DNA from: Rhodothermia bacterium
GTDB lineage: Bacteria > Bacteroidota > Rhodothermia > Rhodothermales > JABDKH01
Direction: 5' to 3'
Assembly: GCA_030431165.1 (NCBI GenBank)
Contig: JAUIJQ010000250.1
Span: 1-5,461, forward strand
DNA: 5,461 bases
Part shown: piece after piece, positions 1-5,393 of the stretch
How the letters are laid out: every line of letters begins with the position of its first letter
How positions within the stretch are numbered: the first letter of the stretch is position 1
The notes under the pieces: model-generated
The model's input: only the letters and a program-made list of their open reading frames with translations
Database searches by the model: none
What the model was told of the DNA's origin: nothing
Made by a program: the position numbers and the translations under genes

Positions 1-629
1 TTGGGCGCGACCGCGGTCCGTTTGAGTTGCGGTTTGTTGGTATTGCGCCCGACTTCACATCCGGTTGTGTTCTGGCGTGGGATCGGGGCGGCCAAGCGGG
101 CTTTTCGCTTGATGCTGCCGCACTGGATCATACGATCGAGGCGTACGGCTACCGGTTGCAGGCGAACGATCGGGCTGGTCATCTGGACGTGGAGGCGGCG
201 CGTGCACTTGGTGTTGATGGGCACGAGGCATTTCGCGCGTTGAAGTCGGGGACCGCTGTCCGCGTCGGCTCAGGTGAGCTTGTCCAACCCGAGCAGGTTG
301 TGTCGCCCTCAACGCCGGGGCCCTCGATTGCATACGTGTCAGATTCCCGTCCGTGTGTTGGGGCGGTGCATGTCAGTCGCGACGTTGATCTGTTGTACCA
401 CGAAGCGACGTTTATGGAGCGTGAGCGCGAGCGCGCACGGCGTACGGGACACTCCACGGCACTCCAGGCGGCGCAGATCGCTGCTGAGGCGTCAGCAGGC
501 AAACTCGTGCTGGGGCATTTTTCCGCGCGCTACCCTGATGCGTCGGTGCTTGCCGACGAAGCCCGTACCGTGTTTGATGCATCGCATGCCGCCGAGGAGC
601 TCCATCGCTATTATCTTGTCGACCCTTAA
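1..629 (+). CDS. rnz: Ribonuclease Z, C-terminal part (5' end outside window)
   Basis: This is the 3' part of the tRNA 3'-end processing endonuclease of the metallo-beta-lactamase fold, which cuts tRNA precursors just after the discriminator base. The reading frame begins at base 3 and is open to the window edge, giving 208 visible residues. RNase Z is usually about 300-320 residues, so the first third is missing, including the HxHxDH zinc site. Visible family motifs, in order, are: 'LDHTIEAYGYRL' (the region after the exosite arm); the metal-ligand Asp in 'SDSRPC' (codon at 342); the 'HEATF' motif (399-413); 'GHST' (447-458); and the last zinc-ligand His in 'LGHFSARY' (His codon at 516). The Leu codon TTG at 27 is internal, because conserved sequence ('PFELRFVGI') continues upstream of it. 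The TAA stop is at 627-629. The exporter gene follows after 60 bp on the same strand, so the two may share a transcript. The identification is firm; the 'HFSARY' form resembles Bacteroidota versions. Confidence 0.95.
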   Translation, partial: GRDRGPFELRFVGIAPDFTSGCVLAWDRGGQAGFSLDAAALDHTIEAYGYRLQANDRAGHLDVEAARALGVDGHEAFRALKSGTAVRVGSGELVQPEQVVSPSTPGPSIAYVSDSRPCVGAVHVSRDVDLLYHEATFMERERERARRTGHSTALQAAQIAAEASAGKLVLGHFSARYPDASVLADEARTVFDASHAAEELHRYYLVDP

Positions 630-689
630 AAGCCAGGCCGCAACGCGCGTATCGGTAGCGCGAGCCTGAGACACGTGAGCCCGAGTTAA

Positions 690-2624
690 TTGGCCAAGGA
701 ACGCAAAGAGCAGAAGACGGACGAACGCGAGCCCGGTGACGCCGGGCGCGCAGGGTCGATCGAAGCAGGCAGTCGAGGGGAGGCACCCGCTCGTCAGGGG
801 GCATCTGGCGGCGGAAAGGGCCAGAAAGACGCGGCAAAGGGTCTCGACGCTCGACTGCTGTGGCGCATCATCTTCTACCTGGCGCCCTACAAACTCTGGG
901 TGGCGATCGCGTTTGTGACGGTGATCACGGCGGCGTTCCTCGGTCCGCTGGTTCCGAAGCTGGTGCAGGTTGCGATTGACCGGTACGTGGTGCCCGGTGA
1001 CCTCGACGGGCTAAATGGGCACATCGTCATTCTGATTCTTGTGCTCACCGGCGAAGCGTTGCTGTCGTTTTTTAATGCCTACCTGACGCAGTGGATCGGG
1101 CAGCAGGCGATATACGACCTTCGCACGAAGGTCTTTGATCACATCCTGCGGCAGCCGCTGTCGTTCTTCAACAAGACGCCGATTGGCCGCTTGATCACGC
1201 GTGTGACAAGTGATGTTGAATCGTTGAGCAATGTCTTGTCGGCGGGCGTTGTCACCATTCTCGGTGACATGTTCAAGCTGATCTTCATCGCGTACTTCAT
1301 GTTCTCGTTGAACTGGGTACTTGCGCTGGTGACGCTTGCGGTGCTGCCGATCATGATCCGGGTCACGTTCTGGTTCAGGGCGGTTGTGCGCGATCAGTAC
1401 CGCGAGACGCGGAAACAGGTGGCGCGGCTCAACGCCTTCCTGCAGGAGCACGTCACGGGGATGAGTATCGTGCAGCTCTTTGGTCGTGAACGCGAAGAGG
1501 CTGATCGTTTCAGCAAGATCAACGACGATCACCGCGTGGCACAGATAAAGACAATATTCTACTTCGCTTTGTTCTGGCCGGCCATTGACTTAATCGCATC
1601 TACGGCGCTTGGTCTCGTGATCTGGGTTGGCGGATTGCGGGCGCTCGGCGGCACGCTCACGCTAGGCGTGCTCGTGGCGTTTATTCAGTACGCGCGTCAG
1701 TTTTTTGATCCGATCCGCAATTTGTCGGATCAATACAACACCTTGCAGAGCGCGATGGCCGGCGCCGAGCGGATCTTCGATCTGCTCGATGACGACCAGG
1801 CCTTGACAGTTGCTGAGTCGCCAAAGCCGCTGGCGCGGCTTTCGGGGCGGATTGAGTTTGACCATGTCTGGTTCTCGTACGCCGCACCGGCCGGGTATGA
1901 CGCGGAGGCCGATCCCGACGGCGTTGAGTGGGTACTTCGCGACGTATCGTTTGTGGTCGAGCCGGGCCAGACCGTTGCCGTCGTAGGCGCGACGGGCGCG
2001 GGCAAGACAACCATCATCAGCTTGCTTCTCAGGTTCTACGACATCCAGCGCGGGTCAATCCGCGTGGACGGTGTTGACATTCGCGAGTTGGACCTGAGTC
2101 AGCTCCGGCGCCACATCGGATTGGTGCTGCAGGATGTGTTCCTCTTTTCCGGATCGGTGCACCGGAACGTCACGCTCGAGAACGACGAAATCAGTTCAGA
2201 GACCGTCCAGGCGGCCGCGCGCGCAATCGGTGCTGATCGGTTTATCGACCGCCTGCCCGAAGGATATGACCAGGAAGTTCGCGAGCGCGGACTCAGCCTG
2301 TCGCACGGTCAGCGGCAAATGTTGTCATTTGTTCGCGCGCTCGTCTATGACCCCGAGATCCTTGTGCTTGACGAGGCAACCTCCAGTGTCGATACAGAGA
2401 CCGAAGAGGCGATTCAGACGGCGCTTGAGACGTTGATGAAGGGCCGAACCTCGATGGTTATTGCCCACCGGCTGTCGACAATCAAGCACGCCGATGTGAT
2501 CCTCGTTATGCACCGTGGTCAGATCCGCGAGCAGGGGCGTCACGACGAATTGCTCGCCCTGGACGGGCTATACCGGCGGCTTTACGACCTGCAATACCGC
2601 GATCAGGAAGCGATGTCTTCCTAG
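690..2624 (+). CDS. ABC exporter half-transporter (fused TMD-NBD)
   Basis: This is a 644-residue type IV ABC exporter half, expected to dimerise in the inner membrane and use ATP to export a lipid, drug or peptide; the substrate cannot be read from sequence. Residues 1-52 are a charged, Gly/Ala-rich tail. Six membrane segments follow at about 69-92, 111-131, 183-206, 207-226, 288-312 and 321-338, with a coupling region near 240-268. The nucleotide-binding domain (about 385-640) is complete: A-loop Tyr397, Walker A GATGAGKT 433-440 (Lys439), Q-loop Gln481, signature LSHGQ 537-541, Walker B ending Asp561 with catalytic Glu562, D-loop SSVD 565-568, and H-loop His593. The site should therefore be catalytically competent. 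The signature has His where Gly is most common, a tolerated variant. About 10 extra residues lie between Tyr397 and 'WVLRDVSF'. The start is TTG at 690: an in-frame TAA sits directly before it (687-689), and no ATG/GTG/TTG occurs again before the first membrane helix. No clear Shine-Dalgarno site is visible. The closest families are MdlB/MsbA-like exporters of Bacteroidota; a homodimer is likely, since no second half is adjacent. Confidence 0.93.
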   Translation: MAKERKEQKTDEREPGDAGRAGSIEAGSRGEAPARQGASGGGKGQKDAAKGLDARLLWRIIFYLAPYKLWVAIAFVTVITAAFLGPLVPKLVQVAIDRYVVPGDLDGLNGHIVILILVLTGEALLSFFNAYLTQWIGQQAIYDLRTKVFDHILRQPLSFFNKTPIGRLITRVTSDVESLSNVLSAGVVTILGDMFKLIFIAYFMFSLNWVLALVTLAVLPIMIRVTFWFRAVVRDQYRETRKQVARLNAFLQEHVTGMSIVQLFGREREEADRFSKINDDHRVAQIKTIFYFALFWPAIDLIASTALGLVIWVGGLRALGGTLTLGVLVAFIQYARQFFDPIRNLSDQYNTLQSAMAGAERIFDLLDDDQALTVAESPKPLARLSGRIEFDHVWFSYAAPAGYDAEADPDGVEWVLRDVSFVVEPGQTVAVVGATGAGKTTIISLLLRFYDIQRGSIRVDGVDIRELDLSQLRRHIGLVLQDVFLFSGSVHRNVTLENDEISSETVQAAARAIGADRFIDRLPEGYDQEVRERGLSLSHGQRQMLSFVRALVYDPEILVLDEATSSVDTETEEAIQTALETLMKGRTSMVIAHRLSTIKHADVILVMHRGQIREQGRHDELLALDGLYRRLYDLQYRDQEAMSS

Positions 2625-2643
2625 GCAGGTCTTCCTGGGCAGC
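2616..2643 (+). repeat. Two-copy 14-bp tandem duplication over the exporter stop codon
   Basis: TCTTCCTAGGCAGG (2616-2629) is followed immediately by TCTTCCTGGGCAGC (2630-2643), with 12 of 14 bases identical. The first copy contains the last Ser codon and the TAG stop of the exporter gene; in the second copy the stop triplet has become TGG. Both copies can pair with AGGAAG at 2605-2610 (CTTCCT at 2617-2622 or CTTCCTG at 2631-2637), giving alternative 6-7 bp stems at the end of the gene. The second pairing is followed by GCAGCGGGTTTT, a poor terminator-like tail. Confidence 0.6.
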
Positions 2644-2656
2644 GGGTTTTGCGTGA

Positions 2657-2682
2657 GCGTCCAGGCGTCTCCACCAGGACGC
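2657..2682 (+). other. Inverted repeat in the spacer after the exporter gene
   Basis: GCGTCC (2657-2662) and GGACGC (2677-2682) are perfect complements around a 14-nt loop. Only a short T run (GTTTA, 2687-2691) follows, so this is a weak candidate for the end of the exporter transcript and not a typical intrinsic terminator. It could be a chance stem in GC-rich DNA. Confidence 0.25.
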
Positions 2683-2689
2683 GCGAGTT

Positions 2690-2695
2690 TATAAA
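2690..2695 (+). promoter_or_regulatory. Possible -10 element for the arsenosugar gene pair
   Basis: TATAAA sits in a short AT-rich island (GTTTATAAATAC) within an otherwise GC-rich spacer, about 73 bp before the first ATG of the peroxidase-like gene. No convincing -35 hexamer lies 16-18 bp upstream (the bases there are GTCTCC). If the host uses Bacteroidota-type sigma factors, the consensus would differ. The call rests on base composition and position only. Confidence 0.25.
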
Positions 2696-2711
2696 TACGT
2701 GATGTAACAGA

Positions 2712-2730
2712 TGGTCTCTGACGGAGACCA
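2712..2730 (+). promoter_or_regulatory. 7-5-7 inverted repeat, possible operator or leader hairpin
   Basis: TGGTCTC (2712-2718) and GAGACCA (2724-2730) are perfect reverse complements around TGACG. The dyad lies about 17 bp after the TATAAA island and 38 bp before the first ATG of the peroxidase-like gene. This suits a repressor operator near the transcription start or a small hairpin in the 5' leader. There is no T run after it, which argues against a terminator. Which regulator might bind is unknown. Confidence 0.35.
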
Positions 2731-2767
2731 ATCACTGCCGCCGACGTAGGAACCACCTCACCAGTAG

Positions 2768-3103
2768 ATGACCATGAGTTATTACAAAGACGATCAGTTG
2801 CCGCGTTTCGGGGAGATCTCCGAGGGGAGCCCGAAACTGGGTGAAGCCTTTTTCAGCTACTACGGGAAGGTGTTCGAAGACGGCGCCCTGTCAGCCCGGG
2901 AAAAGTCGTTGATTGCGCTGGCGGTTGCGCACGCGGTGCAATGCCCTTATTGCATCGATGCCTACACAAGCGATAGCCTCGAAAAGGGCGCTGACCTTGA
3001 GCAGATGACAGAAGCTGTTCACGTGGCGGTTGCGATCCGAGGGGGTGCTTCACTTGTACACGGAATGCAGATGCTGGATCAGACTCGTCGCATGACGATG
3101 TAG
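2768..3103 (+). CDS. Arsenosugar biosynthesis-associated peroxidase-like protein (AhpD/CMD fold)
   Basis: This 111-residue, probably cytoplasmic, all-helical protein belongs to the carboxymuconolactone decarboxylase/AhpD superfamily. It matches the subgroup encoded beside arsS, whose exact reaction has not been settled; a thiol redox role towards arsenic or ArsS intermediates is inference. It has 'SAREKSLIALAVAHAVQCPYCIDAYT', with Glu45 and the redox pair Cys59-x-x-Cys62, followed by 'EAVHVAVAIRGGASLVHG' (82-99). In classical AhpD the pattern is CxxCxxxH; here the last position is Tyr66, so the usual proton-relay His is absent. As I recall, some relatives carry selenocysteine at the first Cys; here it is TGC. 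Two starts are possible, ATG at 2768 and ATG at 2774; family members typically begin 'MSYY', which favours 2774. The nearest purine-rich site (GTAGGAA, 2747-2753) is too far from either ATG for a normal Shine-Dalgarno. ArsS follows after 107 bp on the same strand. Confidence 0.88.
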   Translation: MTMSYYKDDQLPRFGEISEGSPKLGEAFFSYYGKVFEDGALSAREKSLIALAVAHAVQCPYCIDAYTSDSLEKGADLEQMTEAVHVAVAIRGGASLVHGMQMLDQTRRMTM

Positions 3104-3108
3104 GCGCG

Positions 3109-3130
3109 GCGGGCGCTAGTAATGGCCCGC
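3109..3130 (+). other. GC-rich inverted repeat after the peroxidase-like gene
   Basis: GCGGGC (3109-3114) and GCCCGC (3125-3130) can form a 6-bp stem with a 10-nt loop, starting 5 bp after the TAG stop. No T tract follows, so full intrinsic termination is unlikely. It may act as an attenuator or protect the 3' end of the upstream message, allowing different expression of the two genes. Confidence 0.3.
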
Positions 3131-3141
3131 GGGTGATCTTG

Positions 3142-3186
3142 AGTTGCTCTGCAGTTGGTCTGCAGTTAGGTCTGGAGTTGAGCTGA
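3142..3186 (+). repeat. Four-copy imperfect 11-bp tandem repeat before arsS
   Basis: The units are AGTTGCTCTGC (3142-3152), AGTTGGTCTGC (3153-3163), AGTTAGGTCTGG (3164-3175, one base longer) and AGTTGAGCTGA (3176-3186). All begin AGTT, and the first two differ at one base. The array ends 24 bp before the first possible arsS ATG. The 11-bp period places each copy on nearly the same face of the helix, which would suit repeated protein binding. Simple replication slippage in a spacer is equally possible. Confidence 0.6.
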
Positions 3187-3210
3187 AGGTAAGCTGGATA
3201 CGATCTTGAT

Positions 3211-4338
3211 ATGATTGAGCTTGATGTATTGGCAGGGGGAGACGGTGCTACGGCGGCCGTGGATGGGCCGCGGCGCACGACGAGTATGCGCTCGCGTCGT
3301 GTTCCATTGACCGAGCCTGCTGAGCAGTTCAGGTTGCTCGCCGAGGTGCCCGTTGGCAGTGGCCCGAGCGGTACCGGAGAGTTCATGAGGGACGTGCACG
3401 CCTCGGGCTGGTCTGATTTGCGTCCGGACAAGCTGGAGATCTTTCAGATCAACCTCGGCAAGCTGTGCAACATGACGTGCATGCATTGTCATGTTGACTC
3501 CGGCCCCGACCGCACGGAGGAGGTCATGGACCGCGCGACCGTTGATGCGTGTCTGCGGGCGTTGGAGGCTTCGGGTGCGCACACCGTAGATCTTACGGGA
3601 GGCGCTCCCGAATTAAATCCGAACTTCGAGTACCTCGTCGATGCCTGTGTATCGATGGGCAAGCAGGTACTGGATCGGTGCAACCTGACCATCTTGACGG
3701 TGCCGCGGTTTGCGCACCTGCCGGAATTCTTCGCGGAACGTGGTGTCGAGGTAGTATGCTCACTACCGCACTATCGGAAGCTTGGCACCGACGCGCAGCG
3801 GGGCGAGGGTACGTACGCGAAGTCTCTGAAGGCACTGCGCGCGCTGAATGATGCAGGCTACGGTGCCGGGGACCCAAAGCGCCAACTAACACTGGTTACA
3901 AACCCTGTAGGTGCGTTCCTGGCGGGGAGCCAGAGCTCGCTTGAACTCGAATGGAAGGCCGCACTCGCGCAGAATCACGACGTCTACTTTGATCGCCTGC
4001 TGGCGCTCAACAACATGCCGATGTCGCGCTACCTGGAGTGGCTCGAGCAACGCGGTAGTACGGAGGCCTACTTGAACCGACTGGTTTCCGCCTTTAATCC
4101 GGCCACCATCAGCGGACTCATGTGTCGCAACACACTGTCGGTAGATTGGCGCGGGTTTCTTTACGACTGCGACTTCAACCAGCAGCTCGATATGGTGTTA
4201 TCGGATGATCGCGGCGAGCCACGGCACGTGTCATCATTCAGCCTCGACGCCTGGCGCAACCACGACATCATGACGAACCGACACTGCTACGGGTGCACGG
4301 CAGGCGCCGGTAGCGGGTGCGGCGGTGCAATTACCTAG
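3211..4338 (+). CDS. arsS: Arsenosugar biosynthesis radical SAM protein ArsS
   Basis: ArsS is a cytoplasmic radical SAM enzyme. Its studied homologues attach the 5'-deoxyadenosyl group of SAM to dimethylarsinous acid, the first committed step to arsenosugars. The frame encodes 375 residues. The [4Fe-4S]/SAM motif is C86-NMT-C90-MH-C93 within 'INLGKLCNMTCMHCHVDSGP', and the SAM-contact motif GGAPE is at 130-134. 'TNPVGAFLAGSQSSLE' (230-244) and the Cys-rich C-terminal domain (PF12345/DUF3641 type) follow, with Cys305, Cys320 in 'LYDCDFNQQLDM', and 'HCYGCTAGAGSGCGG' (Cys359, 362, 370). Some homologues are selenoproteins in this tail; here it is all Cys, ending in TAG. The start is uncertain. 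The ATG at 3211 gives about 58 residues before the part shared with the family. ATG at 3286 (Met26) and ATG at 3385 (Met59, preceded by GGAGA at 3376-3380) are alternatives; the last would give 317 residues, close to the usual size. The neighbouring peroxidase-like gene supports the assignment; no arsM is present. Confidence 0.93.
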   Translation: MIELDVLAGGDGATAAVDGPRRTTSMRSRRVPLTEPAEQFRLLAEVPVGSGPSGTGEFMRDVHASGWSDLRPDKLEIFQINLGKLCNMTCMHCHVDSGPDRTEEVMDRATVDACLRALEASGAHTVDLTGGAPELNPNFEYLVDACVSMGKQVLDRCNLTILTVPRFAHLPEFFAERGVEVVCSLPHYRKLGTDAQRGEGTYAKSLKALRALNDAGYGAGDPKRQLTLVTNPVGAFLAGSQSSLELEWKAALAQNHDVYFDRLLALNNMPMSRYLEWLEQRGSTEAYLNRLVSAFNPATISGLMCRNTLSVDWRGFLYDCDFNQQLDMVLSDDRGEPRHVSSFSLDAWRNHDIMTNRHCYGCTAGAGSGCGGAIT

Positions 4339-4352
4339 CCGGCTTCGTCGGC
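4338..4352. terminator. Weak hairpin between the converging arsS and thioredoxin-TPR genes
   Basis: GCCG (4338-4341) and CGGC (4349-4352) form a 4-bp stem, extendable by a G-T pair around CTTCG. It lies in the 24 bp between the two stop codons and is the only candidate structure there. It lacks a T run on either strand, so it is a poor intrinsic terminator. Termination may be Rho-dependent or occur by readthrough into the opposite gene. Confidence 0.2.
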
Positions 4353-4362
4353 AAACCCGATC

Positions 4363-5166
4363 CTAGTACAGCACCATGTCGAACATTCGGCGGTGTTTGC
4401 GGGTCACGGGGTGCTCCGGTCCCAGCAGGGTAAATACCGCGACGCCGAGTTTGCGCGGATGATCGTCGTCGTAGTATCGATCAATCGTCAACACCTGAAT
4501 CAACGTCGCCATCGCCTCGTCAAATTCTCCCGCTGAGAGCTTCGACAGTGTCGTCCTGAACAGTTCTTTGCCGGCACCCTCGGGTAGTGCGCTGGAAGAC
4601 AGCGAGTTGGCTACCTGGCTAACGGATTCTGCGAGCTGACTCAAGCCGGGATCCGCAATGTCGAGTTCCGCGAGCGCACGGGTTGCGGCATCCGGGTCGT
4701 CCCAGACGCTGATCGCTGCAATCAGCACGCGGGCTTCGACGTGCTCCGGGTCACCAGCAAGTATTTCGTCGAGAATCTTGCGGGCACCGCCGTGATCGCC
4801 GGCGATGAACAGTTCCCTGGCGTCGCTGAATCGAGCCTGTGATTCTGACGGAATGGCTTCGTCCAGCCACGCCCGAAAGGCGTGCTCGGGAAGCGCGCCG
4901 GTGAACTCGTTTGCCACGGTGCCGTTGACAAACAGCTTCACCGCAGGAATGCCCCTGATCCCGTACTGCATGGACAGGTCTGGGTGTTCGTCGGTGTTGA
5001 TTTTTACCAACGCGAAGCGGTCGGGCTGTTCAGCGGCCACCTTCTCGAGCGTCGGTCCGAGTACCCGGCAGGGCCCACACCATGGTGCCCAGAAATCGAC
5101 AAGAACCGGCGTGGAACGGCTCTTATCCAAGACATCTTCTTTGAAAGAGCGCATCTCAGTGGCCAT
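4363..5166 (-). CDS. cnoX: Thioredoxin-TPR protein, CnoX/YbbN family
   Basis: This 267-residue, probably cytoplasmic protein has a thioredoxin domain (about 1-107) followed by TPR-like helices (about 112-267), the layout of CnoX (YbbN), a holdase that protects proteins from oxidation and passes them to GroEL/ES. The active site is W29-C30-G-P-C33 in 'FWAPWCGPCRVLGPTL', with the cis-Pro in 'GIPAVKLFV' (Pro74). The E. coli protein has lost the first active-site Cys, whereas this one keeps both, as in Caulobacter CnoX, so thiol-disulfide exchange is expected as well as chaperone action. The C-terminal 'DRYYDDDHPRKLGVAVFTLLGPEHPVTRKHRRMFDMVLY' region fits the TPR_20 domain found in this family. 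Length is close to E. coli CnoX (284). The start at 5166 is the first ATG of the frame; Met5 (5154) is an alternative, and no good Shine-Dalgarno lies before either. The gene is convergent with arsS. A plain thioredoxin-like protein with a TPR tail but different partners cannot be excluded. Confidence 0.9.
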   Translation of the reverse strand: MATEMRSFKEDVLDKSRSTPVLVDFWAPWCGPCRVLGPTLEKVAAEQPDRFALVKINTDEHPDLSMQYGIRGIPAVKLFVNGTVANEFTGALPEHAFRAWLDEAIPSESQARFSDARELFIAGDHGGARKILDEILAGDPEHVEARVLIAAISVWDDPDAATRALAELDIADPGLSQLAESVSQVANSLSSSALPEGAGKELFRTTLSKLSAGEFDEAMATLIQVLTIDRYYDDDHPRKLGVAVFTLLGPEHPVTRKHRRMFDMVLY

Positions 5167-5393
5167 CGTAGCGTAGCTTTCGTTTCACAAAAAAGTGCGG
5201 CTCTGTTTTGGAACCGTACCTATTGGTTTCGGTCGTCGCCCGGCTGTTACGTTGCGGATCGCGCGTGGATCGCGATTGCATTTGGATTGTTTATGAAGCC
5301 CCCGCGGGACCTTCCCGACCCGTCAACAGTGACCCCTCGACAGTGATCTCTCGACAGTGATCTCTCGACAGCGGCCTTGCCCAGAGCGGCGAT
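5167..5393. promoter_or_regulatory. Upstream region of the thioredoxin-TPR gene, probably divergent
   Basis: About 227 bp without a supported gene. It should contain the promoter of the thioredoxin-TPR gene (leftward) and perhaps one for the partial gene at 5394 (rightward). I could not fix -35/-10 boxes. It is more AT-rich near 5181-5240 and 5275-5296 than its surroundings. It holds an A6 run (CACAAAAAAGTG, 5186-5197), a direct repeat GGATCGCG (5256-5263 and 5267-5274, 11-bp period) and the 14-bp array described separately. An open frame on the minus strand (5432-5247) runs through the array and resembles no family I know, so I do not call it. Confidence 0.4.
5323..5378 (+). repeat. Four-copy 14-bp tandem repeat array
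   Basis: The units are TCAACAGTGACCCC (5323-5336), TCGACAGTGATCTC (5337-5350), an identical TCGACAGTGATCTC (5351-5364), and a degenerate TCGACAGCGGCCTT (5365-5378). The two central copies are perfect and the outer two decay outward, a usual look for slippage-born arrays. The array lies 157 bp upstream of the thioredoxin-TPR start and ends 15 bp before the possible GTG start of a rightward gene, so it could be a regulatory site of either. It is too short and has no spacers, so it is not a CRISPR. Confidence 0.75.

Noticed and set aside
27..29. TTG as the start of a short 200-residue RNase Z
   Set aside because: Family-like sequence ('GPFELRFVGI') continues upstream in the same frame to the window edge, and the catalytic HxHxDH part would be missing, so the gene is simply cut by the window.
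644..662. CGCGC/GCGCG hairpin between the RNase Z and exporter genes as a terminator
   Set aside because: The stem is only 5 bp, has a 9-nt loop and no T run; such pairs arise often by chance in this composition.
1011..1532. 173-codon open frame on the minus strand inside the exporter gene
   Set aside because: It lies opposite clear exporter coding sequence, matches no family I recognise and has no own context, as expected for a shadow in GC-rich DNA.
2853..3582. Minus-strand open frames across the peroxidase-like and arsS genes
   Set aside because: They overlap two well-supported genes on the other strand and have low-complexity Arg/Pro/Ser-rich translations.
4320..4338. Selenocysteine recoding or SECIS element at the end of arsS
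   Set aside because: The stop is TAG, not TGA, all tail cysteines are TGC or TGT, and the frame after the stop does not continue the protein.
5269..5276. ATCGCGAT palindrome as a highly iterated genomic motif
   Set aside because: It is a single 8-bp palindrome here, not the cyanobacterial GCGATCGC, and one occurrence supports nothing.
4805..5346. Plus-strand open frames opposite the thioredoxin-TPR gene
   Set aside because: The minus-strand frame has clear thioredoxin and TPR motifs; the plus-strand translations resemble nothing.
5323..5378. CRISPR array
   Set aside because: Units are 14 bp and directly adjacent with no unique spacers, unlike CRISPR repeats.
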